Shown here piece by piece: positions 1 to 7,022 of a stretch of DNA of 18,410 nucleotides. Made by a program: the position numbers and the translations under genes. The notes under the pieces were generated by a model. The model made no database searches. It had not been told where the DNA came from and saw only the letters and a list, made by a program, of their open reading frames with translations. Positions within the stretch are counted from its first letter, which is position 1; the number at the start of each line of letters is the position of its first letter. The stretch is from ZCTH02-B3 sp036563895 (lineage in GTDB: Bacteria; Bacillota; Bacilli; Paenibacillales; Paenibacillaceae): positions 1 to 18,410 of the forward strand of contig DATCLN010000187.1 of NCBI GenBank assembly GCA_036563895.1. The letters are read 5' to 3'.

Positions 1-137
1 CTCTGCGGGCTCTGCGTCCGGGCGGGACCTTCGGACTGTTGGCTCCGCCCGGCGCAGGCCGCCAGCAGCCCCAGCACAAAAACCATGCATAAGGATCCGA
101 TCAGCACTTTGCTCCACCGACTTGAACTCATTTGCAT
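1..137 (-). CDS. Lipoprotein, N-terminal part only (probable solute-binding or other surface lipoprotein)
   Basis: Only the first 45 codons lie in the window; the gene continues beyond position 1. The reading begins MQMSSSRWSKVLIGSLCMVF and runs into the lipobox LLAAC, giving a basic n-region, a hydrophobic core of about 15 residues and a cysteine at about residue 34. That predicts export and lipid anchoring on the outside of the membrane. A purine-rich ribosome binding site (AAAAGGGAGGGAAG) precedes two in-frame ATGs at 137 and 131. The second has the more usual spacing, so the first residues are uncertain. The part after the cysteine is a polar linker (SQQSEGPARTQSPQ), as in many binding proteins. 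It lies downstream of lrgAB on the same strand, about 180 nt away, with a CcpA-like site in the gap. The family cannot be named from what is visible. Confidence 0.75.
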   Translation of the reverse strand, partial: MQMSSSRWSKVLIGSLCMVFVLGLLAACAGRSQQSEGPARTQSPQ

Positions 138-187
138 CTTCCCTCCCTTTTCCCCTTGAAGATGTGGAGTTGTGGCCGCGCCATTTT

Positions 188-201
188 TGGTGGCGCTTTC
201 A
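188..201 (-). promoter_or_regulatory. Possible catabolite-responsive element (cre) upstream of the lipoprotein gene
   Basis: The minus strand reads TGAAAGCGCCACCA, matching the Gram-positive cre consensus (TGWAANCGNTNWCA) at 12 of 14 positions, about 50 nt upstream of the lipoprotein start. It overlaps a 6-bp inverted repeat GCGCCA/TGGCGC (178-183 and 191-196), which could explain the match by chance. I see no convincing -35/-10 pair beside it. Confidence 0.25.
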
Positions 202-320
202 CGATCCATTATGTCGGGGCCCTCGCCCCGGCTTAAAGAGACAATACTTGTGATGGCCCCGGGAAAATGCAAAAATGGTCGGTAAAGCAAAAATTGTCCG
301 CCGCGCAATCAAATTCCGTT

Positions 321-995
321 TCACACCAAAACCGCCAGCACCGAAGTGACGATACCCGCCAGCGCCATGGCCAGGCTGGAGGCGGCCCCCTGCGGTTCGG
401 ATTCCCGCAGAAGGCGGGCCGTACCGATGCCGTGCGCCGCGGTGCCGATCGCGATGCCGAGCGGAAGGTCGGAGCGAACGCCGCACCGCCTGAGCAGCGC
501 CGGACCGAACATGCTGCCGAACAGGCCGGTGAGCACCGTCAGCACCGCCGCCAGTTCCGGCACGCCCCCCAGCTCGCGGGCCAGCTCGAGGGCGATCGGC
601 GTCGTGACGGATTTCGGCATCATCGATCGGACCAGTTCCTGGGACGCGCCAAACAGCGAAGCCGACAGACCGGCGGTCACCAGTCCGGTGGCCGATCCGG
701 CCGTCACGCCCGCCAGGATGGCGGCAAGGTTTCGCCTCATTCGCCGGAACTGACGGTAAAGCGGCACGCCGAGGGCAACGGTTGCAGGGCCCAGGAAAAA
801 TTCCAGCACCTTCCCGCCCGCCGCGTAGGCTTCATACGGAATCCGCAACGCGACGAGCATCAGGATGAGTCCGCCGGATGTCACAAAAAGCGGATGCAGC
901 CACGGATAGCGCCGCTGCACCCGGAGCGACGCAACGTAAGCGATCACCGTCAGAGCCATGCCGAAAACGGGGTTGGACACCCATCCGGACAACAC
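321..995 (-). CDS. lrgB: LrgB/CidB-family membrane protein
   Basis: A 224-residue very hydrophobic protein with the family hallmarks: an N-terminal run of membrane segments, the central SVTTPIALELA motif at about residue 130, and AHGIGTARL near the C-terminus. Length is normal for LrgB/YohK proteins (about 220-230). The start is a GTG at 995, chosen because GGGAGGTGG lies at good spacing in front of it and because it follows the lrgA stop by only 18 nt. LrgA and LrgB act together in the cytoplasmic membrane. They were first described as antiholin-like modulators of murein hydrolases. Later work showed that Bacillus members carry pyruvate and that the plant LrgA-LrgB fusion PLGG1 carries glycolate and glycerate. 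The position behind malate synthase favours a small-acid transport role here, which is an inference. Confidence 0.92.
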   Translation of the reverse strand: MLSGWVSNPVFGMALTVIAYVASLRVQRRYPWLHPLFVTSGGLILMLVALRIPYEAYAAGGKVLEFFLGPATVALGVPLYRQFRRMRRNLAAILAGVTAGSATGLVTAGLSASLFGASQELVRSMMPKSVTTPIALELARELGGVPELAAVLTVLTGLFGSMFGPALLRRCGVRSDLPLGIAIGTAAHGIGTARLLRESEPQGAASSLAMALAGIVTSVLAVLV

Positions 996-1013
996 GCGAC
1001 TCCACCTCCCGTT

Positions 1014-1433
1014 TCAAACCGCCGCGCCGCTGCGGCTGTCATCCGGCGCGCTTTTTGCTTCTTCCGCCGCCTTCGCCGGATAGGCGCCGGAGGCGGCGGC
1101 CGAATCTTTGGCCAGCGCCCGGGTGGTCCATCCCGTCACCAGCAGCACCGCGACGGCGCTGATCACGAGTCCGCCGAAAAACGCCGCCGCCTCCCTGCCG
1201 ATGAGCGGAAAAAAGGCGACGACGCCCACCACGACCGGCGCAAAGAAAAGCATCATATGGCGAAGCAAAAAGTCGGCGGCCTTTTCCACCGTCTCCAGCT
1301 TCACCAGGCGAAGGCCCAAAGCGGCGGTAAAGAGGATCATGCCGATCACGTTGGCCGGCAGCGGCACGCCCGTCCATTCGCGAATGACATGGCCCGCAAA
1401 CAAAAAAGCCATCAGAATGGCAAATCCCGTCAT
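1014..1433 (-). CDS. lrgA: LrgA/CidA-family membrane protein
   Basis: A 139-residue protein with four hydrophobic segments and LrgA family signatures: an N-terminal helix, the VPLPANVIGMILFTAAL stretch at about residue 23, a central FFAPVVVGVV segment and a final helix VISAVAVLLVTGW. The C-terminal 30 residues are a charged Ala/Lys/Glu/Asp tail (KAAEEAKSAPDDSRSGAAV), longer than in many relatives and probably cytoplasmic. It is followed after 18 nt by lrgB, the usual partner. Its ATG overlaps the stop of a possible 34-codon ORF upstream. No LytST-type two-component genes, the usual regulators of lrgAB, are in the window, so control is probably different. Confidence 0.9.
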   Translation of the reverse strand: MTGFAILMAFLFAGHVIREWTGVPLPANVIGMILFTAALGLRLVKLETVEKAADFLLRHMMLFFAPVVVGVVAFFPLIGREAAAFFGGLVISAVAVLLVTGWTTRALAKDSAAASGAYPAKAAEEAKSAPDDSRSGAAV

Positions 1434-1534
1434 GTTCTCCGGTCTCCTCCCGCAAACGGTTGTTCAATCAGCCGTTCCATCCCATGCCTCATTCCATATC
1501 CTAACGCGGCGGCCGTTGAATCGTCCACTTCCAT
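1430..1534 (-). CDS. Possible small ORF (34 aa) translationally coupled to lrgA
   Basis: An ATG at 1534 preceded by GACGGGAGAAC opens a 34-codon frame starting MEVDDSTAAALGYGMRHGME. It stops at a TGA that overlaps the lrgA ATG (ATGA). The same GGAGAACATG string occurs before both starts. The peptide is polar with no membrane segment and matches nothing I know. It may be a leader peptide that delivers ribosomes to lrgA, whose own ribosome binding site is poorly spaced. It could equally be a chance frame in GC-rich DNA. Confidence 0.35.
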   Translation of the reverse strand: MEVDDSTAAALGYGMRHGMERLIEQPFAGGDRRT

Positions 1535-1570
1535 GTTCTCCCGTCTCTCCGGCGGCCCGCCGGGAATCCC

Positions 1571-1599
1571 AAAGAAAAACGGGGTTCGATGAACCCCGT
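1571..1599 (-). terminator. Intrinsic terminator after aceB
   Basis: On the minus strand a perfect 9-bp stem ACGGGGTTC/GAACCCCGT (1579-1599) with a 3-nt loop is followed by TTTTTCTTT (1578-1571). It begins 25 nt beyond the aceB stop and lies just upstream of the lrgAB unit. Read-through past it would feed lrgAB, for which I see no separate promoter. Confidence 0.88.
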
Positions 1600-1624
1600 C
1601 CATCCCGATCGGTTCGGCACCTTT

Positions 1625-3229
1625 TTAATCCAGATATTCGTAACCCGGCACCGTGAGGAATTCCACAAACTCGTCTCTCGTCGACAAATCGGCAAAGAAG
1701 CTCCGGGCCAGTTCGAAGCGGCTTTTCGCGTAGGCTTCTTCCCCGATCTCCGCCCGGATTTTCGCCATTTCCTCTTCGAGCGTCTGCAGCACGAGTTCCT
1801 TGGTGACCTTCCGGCCGTCCTGCAGCACGCCCTTGGGATGGCGGATCCATTGCCACACCTGCGTCCGGGAAATCTCCGCCGTCGCCGCGTCTTCCATCAG
1901 GTTGAAAATCGGCACGGCGCCGACGCCTCTCAGCCACGCCTCGATGTACCGCACGCCCACGTTGATGTTGATCCTGAGGCCCGCCTCCGTGATGGGCCCT
2001 TCGGGCACCCGCAGCAGGTCTTCCGCGGTGACCTTCACGTCCGGAATCTTGTGGATCTGGTTCGGCGTCGGCATCAAGCGGTTGAACACTTCCATGGCGG
2101 TCGGCACGAGGCCGGGGTGCGCCACCCAGGTGCCGTCGTGTCCGTCGGAAGCTTCCCGTTCCTTGTCCAGGCGGACTTTCTCAAAGGCTTCCTCGTTGGC
2201 TTTCGGGTCGTTTTTCACGGGAATTTGCGCCGCCATGCCGCCGATGCAGGCAGCGCCGCGCTTGTGGCAGGTCTGGATGGCCAGGAGCGTGTACGCCCGC
2301 ATGAACGGCACCGTCATCGTCACCAGCCCGCGGTCGGGCAGGATCACGTCCGGCTTGTTGCGCAGGGTTTTGATGTAGCTGAAAATGTAGTCCCACCGGC
2401 CGCAGTTCAGCCCTGCGATGTGCTCGCGCAGTTCGTACAGGATTTCGTCCATCTCGAAGGCGGCCAGGATGTGTTCGATGAGCACGGTGGCCTTGACGGA
2501 CCCCTGCGGGATGCCCAGCCTTTGCTGCGCGTGGACGAACACGTCGTTCCACAGGCGGGCTTCCTTGTGGCTTTGCATCTTGGGCAGGTAGAAGTACGGA
2601 CCGCTGCCGTGATCGAGCAAATATTTCGCATTGTGGAAGAAATAAAGACCGAAGTCAAACAGGCTGGCCGACACGGGTTCGCCGTCCACCAGCATGTGCT
2701 TTTCCAGAAGATGCCAGCCGCGCGGGCGGGCGATCAGCACGGCCACCTCCGGATTCAGCCTGTACTCCTTCCCTTCGGGGCTCGTGTAGCGGATCGTCCG
2801 GCGGATCGCGTCGCGCAGGTTGACCTGTCCGCCCACGGAGTTGTCCCAGGTCGGAGAGTTGGCGTCCTCGAAATCGGCCATGTAGGTCTTGGCGCCGGAG
2901 TTCAGGGCGTTGATGACCATTTTCCGGTCGCCCGCCGGCCCCGTGATCTCCACCCGGCGGTCCTGCAGGTCGGCGGGAATGCCCGCGATCTTCCAGTCGC
3001 CGCTGCGGATGTGCGCCGTTTCCGGCAGAAAATCGGGCCGTTCTCCCTGGTCGATGCGCTTCTGCCGTTCGGCCCGCTCCCTGAGCAGGGCCACCCGGGT
3101 CGGGTTGAACTTCCGGTGCAGCTCGGCGACGAACTCCAAGGCCTCCGGCGTCAGGATCTCCTCGTATTCCGGTTTGACGGGCGCCTGGATGACGACGCCG
3201 GGAATGGGCTCGAGGCGTGTCCCCTTCAT
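1625..3229 (-). CDS. aceB: Malate synthase A
   Basis: Condenses glyoxylate with acetyl-CoA and water to malate in the cytoplasm. The 534-residue length fits the A isoform. The family signature REHIAGLNCGRWDYIF is present at about residues 268-283. The glyoxylate/magnesium-site arginine segment IARPRGWHLLEKHM is at about 166 and the catalytic acid region NLMEDAATAEISRTQVW at about 443. The start is placed at ATG 3229, because AAAGGA lies 8 nt before it. An earlier in-frame ATG at 3283 has no ribosome binding site. The gene has its own sigma-A promoter and terminator and diverges from an IclR-type regulator, as in the E. coli aceBAK/iclR logic. No isocitrate lyase gene is nearby, so glyoxylate may come from glycolate, purines or an aceA elsewhere. 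Confidence 0.97.
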   Translation of the reverse strand: MKGTRLEPIPGVVIQAPVKPEYEEILTPEALEFVAELHRKFNPTRVALLRERAERQKRIDQGERPDFLPETAHIRSGDWKIAGIPADLQDRRVEITGPAGDRKMVINALNSGAKTYMADFEDANSPTWDNSVGGQVNLRDAIRRTIRYTSPEGKEYRLNPEVAVLIARPRGWHLLEKHMLVDGEPVSASLFDFGLYFFHNAKYLLDHGSGPYFYLPKMQSHKEARLWNDVFVHAQQRLGIPQGSVKATVLIEHILAAFEMDEILYELREHIAGLNCGRWDYIFSYIKTLRNKPDVILPDRGLVTMTVPFMRAYTLLAIQTCHKRGAACIGGMAAQIPVKNDPKANEEAFEKVRLDKEREASDGHDGTWVAHPGLVPTAMEVFNRLMPTPNQIHKIPDVKVTAEDLLRVPEGPITEAGLRININVGVRYIEAWLRGVGAVPIFNLMEDAATAEISRTQVWQWIRHPKGVLQDGRKVTKELVLQTLEEEMAKIRAEIGEEAYAKSRFELARSFFADLSTRDEFVEFLTVPGYEYLD

Positions 3230-3277
3230 GCGGATCGTCCTTTCTGGCTGGTGATGGGTGGTGTGCGTTTGGTTTTT

Positions 3278-3300
3278 GTTCATTATATTGAACTTTGTTC
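3278..3300. promoter_or_regulatory. Candidate operator in the aceB leader (three GTTC/GAAC half-sites)
   Basis: Reading plus, GTTC (3278-3281), GAAC (3290-3293) and GTTC (3297-3300) make two overlapping inverted repeats: GTTCA-N6-TGAAC and GAAC-TTT-GTTC. They lie just downstream of the predicted aceB transcription start (about 3308), where a repressor would block elongation or clearance. IclR-family proteins bind short inverted repeats, and the divergent regulator is the obvious candidate. This is inference from position and symmetry only. Confidence 0.4.
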
Positions 3301-3314
3301 TTTATTCTGATATA

Positions 3315-3344
3315 ATCCTACCACCGCCGTTCGTTTCGTGTCAA
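3315..3344 (-). promoter_or_regulatory. Sigma-A promoter of aceB
   Basis: On the minus strand TTGACA (3344-3339), an 18-nt spacer and TAGGAT (3320-3315) fit a housekeeping promoter, with start near 3308. The leader to the chosen aceB ATG is about 80 nt and carries the GTTC/GAAC half-sites. Confidence 0.8.
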
Positions 3345-3391
3345 CGCCCGGAGGCGCCGGGTTCCCCGCCCCGGCCGGTCCCCCTCAGCCG

Positions 3392-3421
3392 TTGACGCAC
3401 CGAAACGGCCGATGCTACAAT
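3392..3421 (+). promoter_or_regulatory. Sigma-A promoter of the IclR-type gene
   Basis: TTGACG (3392-3397), an 18-nt spacer and TACAAT (3416-3421) predict a start near 3428. The -10 box covers the most upstream in-frame ATG of the regulator (3420), which therefore cannot be used from this promoter. Its -35 is about 48 nt from that of aceB, facing the other way. Confidence 0.83.
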
Positions 3422-3470
3422 GACAGACAAACTTGACGGGGTAACCAAAATTCTCGTCCAGAGGATGATG

Positions 3471-4223
3471 ATGGAGAGGAAATATTGGGTCCCGGCCCTG
3501 GAAAAGGCGCACAAGGTTCTCGACGCCATCGCCCAGGAACCGGCCAGGCTGAAACTCACCGATCTCTGCAGCCGCCTCGGCATCAGCAAAAGCACCATGT
3601 TCTCCCTGCTCGGGACCATGGAGACGCTGGGGTGGCTCCGGCGCCTGCCCAACGACACCTATGTGCTGGGGAAATATTACGGGTATCTGGGGAACGCGTT
3701 TTTCCGGCAATACGACCTGGTCGCCGCCTTCGGCCAGGAGGCGCGCCCGGTCATGCAGCGCCTCGGCGAATCCATCCAGCTGGCCACGCTGGACGGAAAC
3801 GAAGTGTTGTACCTGGCCAAGGAAACGGCGCCCACGCCCGTGCAGATGGTGGCCGGGCCGGGCGTCCGGGTCCCCGCCCACGCGACGGGGCTGGGCAAGA
3901 CCCTGCTTGCGTGGCTGCCGGAAGAAGAATTGCTGAAACTGTACCCCGAAGAAAAACTAAAAACGCTCACGGAATACACCATTTCCACGCGCGGCGACCT
4001 CATGCGGCATCTGGCGGCCGTCCGGGAACAGGGATACGCCATCGACAACCAGGAGTGTGTCATGGGTTTCCATTGCGTCGCCGCCCCCGTGCGCCAGGCC
4101 GACGGCCAGGTGATGGCGGCCGTCAGCGCGTCCATCCCGGCGCATTTGTGGGAACAGAAAAAGGACCAGGCCCGCGCGGAAATTCTCGCCCTCGCCGAAA
4201 GGCTGTCCCTCAACCGTCCGTAA
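3471..4223 (+). CDS. IclR-family transcriptional regulator
   Basis: A 250-residue protein with an N-terminal winged helix-turn-helix (about residues 8-70, including LKLTDLCSRLGISKSTMFSL) and a C-terminal IclR effector domain (GVRVPAHATGLGKTLLAWLP, later VMGFHCVAAPVRQADGQVMAAVS). IclR proteins are cytoplasmic DNA-binding dimers or tetramers that sense small organic acids or aromatics. The start is ATG 3471: AGAGG lies 6 nt before it, the product MERKYWVPALEKAHKVLD has a typical family beginning, and the alternative ATG at 3420 falls inside the -10 box. ATGs at 3465 and 3468 are also possible. Divergent arrangement with aceB suggests it controls malate synthase, perhaps in response to glyoxylate or a related acid, and possibly itself. 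No clear terminator follows on the plus strand. Confidence 0.93.
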   Translation: MERKYWVPALEKAHKVLDAIAQEPARLKLTDLCSRLGISKSTMFSLLGTMETLGWLRRLPNDTYVLGKYYGYLGNAFFRQYDLVAAFGQEARPVMQRLGESIQLATLDGNEVLYLAKETAPTPVQMVAGPGVRVPAHATGLGKTLLAWLPEEELLKLYPEEKLKTLTEYTISTRGDLMRHLAAVREQGYAIDNQECVMGFHCVAAPVRQADGQVMAAVSASIPAHLWEQKKDQARAEILALAERLSLNRP

Positions 4224-4256
4224 GCCCGCCATGCACCGCCGCTTGCAAATACAATT

Positions 4257-4332
4257 TGTCCGAAAAACCAGACATATCGCCTCATCCGGACCGCGCGCAG
4301 CCCCAAGATGTCCGAAAAACCGGCCATCATCG
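4257..4332. repeat. Two imperfect direct repeats downstream of the IclR-type gene
   Basis: TGTCCGAAAAACCAGACATA (from 4257) recurs as TGTCCGAAAAACCGGCCATC (from 4309), 52 bp apart, in the non-coding gap between the two converging genes. The first copy carries TGTC...GACA dyad symmetry. Function unknown. The rest of the 4224-4485 gap holds the operon terminator and a short hairpin GCAGGT/ACCTGC (4435-4449). Confidence 0.5.
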
Positions 4333-4360
4333 TTCGGTGTCGGACGACCCGGGATAGCCG

Positions 4361-4391
4361 AAAAAATAACCGGCTCCTTTTCGGAGCCGGT
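4361..4391 (-). terminator. Intrinsic terminator of the sugar/polyol operon
   Basis: On the minus strand a perfect 9-bp stem ACCGGCTCC/GGAGCCGGT (4369-4391) with a 5-nt loop is followed by TATTTTTT (4368-4361). It lies about 95 nt beyond the phosphatase stop and closes the long minus-strand operon. The plus strand has no T tract after the stem, so it does not obviously terminate the IclR transcript. Confidence 0.88.
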
Positions 4392-4485
4392 GAAAACGAG
4401 CCCGGTGCATCAACCTCCCGACCGGTGCGCCGCCGCAGGTGCAACCTGCCGCGCCAGCGGACACGCCGCGGGCGGCACCCGCGGT

Positions 4486-5271
4486 TCATCCCCGTCCCTG
4501 CAGCAGCGCCAGCACCTGCGGATGCAGATGCGGATTGGCCGCCAGCACCGACGTGCCCGGGCCGGTGAGCGGCCGGCCTTCCAGGTCGGTGACGACCGCG
4601 CCCGCCTCGGCGCAGATCAGCGCCCCCGCCGCCAGATCCCAGCGTTCCAGTTCCCTTTCCCAGAACACGTCGAGCCGGCCGCAGGCCACCTGGCACAGAT
4701 CCAGCGCCGCCGCCCCCAGGCAGCGGATCGACAGGATCCGCGGCGTCACCGCCGTCCATTCGCGCAGATTGTTTCGGTCCGGATCCTCGAACGAATACGG
4801 AAAACCGGACGCGGCCACCGCCCGGTCCAGCGTCCGCGTATCGCGGACCCGGATGGGCCTGCCATCGAGAAAAGCGCCCCCGCCGCGCACCGCCGTGAAC
4901 AGCTCGCCGGAAAGCGGCGCATACACGACCGCGCACCGGGTGACGCCCGTTTCATCCACCAGGGCCACCGACACGCACCAGTGGGGAATCCCCCGGGAAA
5001 AATTGACCGTCCCGTCGAGGGGATCCACATACCATCTCCGCCTGCCCGCCACTTCGCCTTCGGCGCTGGCGCTGCTTTCCTCCGACACGATGGCGTCGTC
5101 CGGAAACGCTTCGCGCAGCGCGGCGATCAGGATCCGCTCCGATTCGCGGTCGGCGGCGGTCACCGGATTGATGGGCCCTTTCCAGGCCTCCTCCAGCGCC
5201 CCCGTCCAGTTTTTCAAGATCTCTCCCGCCCGGCGGGCGGCCCCGATCGCGACTTCCAGTTCCTTCTCCAT
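4486..5271 (-). CDS. Inositol-monophosphatase-family phosphatase
   Basis: A 261-residue member of the Li+-sensitive, Mg2+-dependent phosphatase superfamily. Metal-site motifs are complete: SEES at about 63-66, WYVDPLDGTVNFSRGIPHW at 80-98 and WDLAAGALICAEAGA at 211-225. Such enzymes remove a phosphate from inositol phosphates, sugar phosphates or 3'-phosphoadenosine compounds; the sequence does not decide which. The start is ATG 5271, six bases after GGGAG. ATG 5277 abuts that site and is less likely. It is the last gene of the operon, 27 nt after a permease gene, so it is presumably part of the same pathway. A phosphatase cotranscribed with a sugar kinase is unusual and suggests either a phosphorylated intermediate that must be dephosphorylated or disposal of a toxic sugar phosphate. 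Confidence 0.92.
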   Translation of the reverse strand: MEKELEVAIGAARRAGEILKNWTGALEEAWKGPINPVTAADRESERILIAALREAFPDDAIVSEESSASAEGEVAGRRRWYVDPLDGTVNFSRGIPHWCVSVALVDETGVTRCAVVYAPLSGELFTAVRGGGAFLDGRPIRVRDTRTLDRAVAASGFPYSFEDPDRNNLREWTAVTPRILSIRCLGAAALDLCQVACGRLDVFWERELERWDLAAGALICAEAGAVVTDLEGRPLTGPGTSVLAANPHLHPQVLALLQGRG

Positions 5272-5298
5272 CTCCATCTCCCATCCGTCAGGAAAAAC

Positions 5299-6126
5299 TT
5301 ATCCTTTCACACCTCCGCCGCCGATCCCCCGGATCATGCGCCTCTGGATGAAAAAGGACAAAATCAGCGTCGGCAGCACGGACACGAGGATGGCCACCGA
5401 CATTTCGCCCAGCTGGACGCCGCGGAACGTGTTGTAACCGGCGATGGCCACGGGCAGCGTCTTGGCGGTCTCGCCGCCCAGGATGAGCGCATAGAACATG
5501 TCGTTCCACGACAGGACGAAGCCGAAAATGGCGGCCGCCCCCAGACCGGGCATGACCTGCGGCAGCACCACCTTCAGGAACGCCTGGAACCGGGTGCAGC
5601 CGTCGATCATCGCCGCCTGCTCCAGATCCCTCGGGATATCGTCAAAAAAGCTGATCAAAAACCACGTGACCACCGGCAGCACGAAGGTCAGGTGCGCCAC
5701 GATGACGGGGATGACCATCCCGTTCACCTTCAAATAGTACGACACCAGAAACAGCGGAACAACCAGCACCGAAGGGGGAATGAGTTCCGCCAGCAGAATG
5801 CCGAAACGGGTCAGCCGGCCGCCGACGGCGTAATGGCTGATGGCGTAGGCGGCGGGCGTGCCGACCAGCAGGGTGATGAGAACGGTGGCCAGCCCCACGA
5901 TCAGGCTCAAGGCGAAATTGTTCGTGATGCCGCCCGCGAACACGCGCTCCCAGTTGTCCGGCACCGGCGCAAACAGCAGCTTCGTCGGATTCGACAGATC
6001 CGCCGGGCTTTTGAAGGAGGACAGCACCACCCACGTGTAGGGAAACAGGACAACAAGGACGGCAGCCCACAGAAAAGCCACCCGCACCCACGTCCAGAGC
6101 AAACTTTTGGCACGATACGCTCTCAT
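5299..6126 (-). CDS. Carbohydrate ABC transporter permease, MalG/CUT1 type
   Basis: A 275-residue integral membrane protein with six hydrophobic segments. The cytoplasmic EAA loop that docks the ATPase reads EQAAMIDGCTRFQAFLKVVLP at about residues 189-209. N-terminal FPYTWVVLSSFK and the C-terminal RRMIRGIGGGGVKG are typical of MalG-like subunits. It overlaps the preceding permease by four bases (ATGA), which indicates coupled translation. It pairs with that subunit to make the membrane channel of a sugar importer fed by the lipoprotein encoded upstream. No ATP-binding subunit is encoded in the operon, as is common in Gram-positives that share an MsmX/MsiK-type ATPase. Confidence 0.95.
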   Translation of the reverse strand: MRAYRAKSLLWTWVRVAFLWAAVLVVLFPYTWVVLSSFKSPADLSNPTKLLFAPVPDNWERVFAGGITNNFALSLIVGLATVLITLLVGTPAAYAISHYAVGGRLTRFGILLAELIPPSVLVVPLFLVSYYLKVNGMVIPVIVAHLTFVLPVVTWFLISFFDDIPRDLEQAAMIDGCTRFQAFLKVVLPQVMPGLGAAAIFGFVLSWNDMFYALILGGETAKTLPVAIAGYNTFRGVQLGEMSVAILVSVLPTLILSFFIQRRMIRGIGGGGVKG

Positions 6127-7022
6127 GCGCTTCTACCCCTTGTCGTGCGCCACAGGGACAGCACCAGCACCGCCATGACCAGGATGACCACGGTCCACGA
6201 GACGGCGGCCGCCTCCGACAGGCGGTAGTAACCGAACCCGATTTTGTAGACGAAAAATTGCAGCGTCTCCGTCGCGGATCCCGGACCGCCCCGCGTGATG
6301 GCGTAAACGTATTCGAACACCTTGAGCGCGTCCAGCGCCCGGATCAGCACCGCCACCAGGATGATGGGCTTCATCATGGGCACCGTGACGCGGATGAACG
6401 TCTGCCAGGCGTTCGCGCCGTCGACGTAGGCCGCTTCGTGGGGCTCCTCCGGCAGGTTCTCCAGCCCGGCCAAAAGCATCAGCATCATGAACGGCGTCCA
6501 CTGCCACACGTCGATCAGGGCGAGGGACAGAAGCGCCAGATCCGCGCTGAAGAAATCGATGCTGATCCCCAGCTTCTGCAGGATGGCCGGCACCAGCCCC
6601 AGCTGGTTGTTGAGCAGAAACCGGAACATCAGGCCCACGGCGATGGGCGTGACGAACATCGGCGTCAGCAGGATCGCCCGGGTGAGGTTGCGGAAGCGCT
6701 TCTGCTTTTTCAGGCTCACCGCCAGCGCCATCCCGAGGATCAGTTCCAGGGTGACCGCCACCGCGACGAAAATGAACGTGTTGGTCAGCGCCGTCCAGTA
6801 CAGCGGCTGCTTCAGCACCGCGGCGTACTGGTCGAACCCGGCAAACGCGTCCCGCCCGGGCCGGGTGAGATCCACGTTGCGGAAAGACAGCCAGGCGGAA
6901 TACACGATAGGATAGGCGAGGATGATGACCATCACCGCCAGAAGCGGGGTCATCATCCTCCATTCATATGGGAACAGCCTGGAAAAGGGACGTTTGGCGG
7001 TGTCGACACTCCGGTCATTCAT
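6123..7022 (-). CDS. Carbohydrate ABC transporter permease, MalF/CUT1 type
   Basis: A 299-residue membrane protein of the MalF/UgpA/LacF group. It has six predicted membrane segments starting with MTPLLAVMVIILAYPIVYSA, and the EAA loop HEAAYVDGANAWQTFIRVTVP. Start choice: the ATG at 7022 shares its first base with the stop of the binding-protein gene (TGATG); a GTG one codon earlier is also in frame. Expression is probably coupled to the gene before it. Its ATGA overlap with the following permease completes a binding protein-permease-permease order. Substrate cannot be read from the sequence; CUT1 systems usually carry oligosaccharides, glycosides, polyols or glycerol phosphate derivatives. 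Confidence 0.95.
   Translation of the reverse strand: MNDRSVDTAKRPFSRLFPYEWRMMTPLLAVMVIILAYPIVYSAWLSFRNVDLTRPGRDAFAGFDQYAAVLKQPLYWTALTNTFIFVAVAVTLELILGMALAVSLKKQKRFRNLTRAILLTPMFVTPIAVGLMFRFLLNNQLGLVPAILQKLGISIDFFSADLALLSLALIDVWQWTPFMMLMLLAGLENLPEEPHEAAYVDGANAWQTFIRVTVPMMKPIILVAVLIRALDALKVFEYVYAITRGGPGSATETLQFFVYKIGFGYYRLSEAAAVSWTVVILVMAVLVLSLWRTTRGRSA

Noticed and set aside
178..230. Short hairpins GCGCCA/TGGCGC and CGGGGC/GCCCCG as a terminator for lrgAB
   Set aside because: Six-base-pair stems without a following T tract on the minus strand; not convincing as intrinsic terminators.
267..1592. Long open frame on the plus strand opposite lrgAB
   Set aside because: Product is Arg/His/Gly/Gln-rich without domains, typical of antisense frames in GC-rich coding DNA; lrgA and lrgB motifs are clear on the other strand.
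3230..3283. N-terminal 18-residue extension of malate synthase from ATG 3283
   Set aside because: No ribosome binding site before it, and the extension is polar His/Thr-rich sequence; the internal ATG 3229 has AAAGGA at 8 nt.
3420..3470. Upstream ATG (3420) as start of the IclR-type gene
   Set aside because: It falls inside the predicted -10 box and lacks a ribosome binding site; ATG 3471 has both a ribosome binding site and a typical family N-terminus.
4231..6228. 665-codon plus-strand frame opposite the phosphatase and MalG-type genes
   Set aside because: Antisense shadow: biased Arg/His/Gln/Asp composition, no motif, and the minus strand carries complete family signatures with overlapping start/stop codons.
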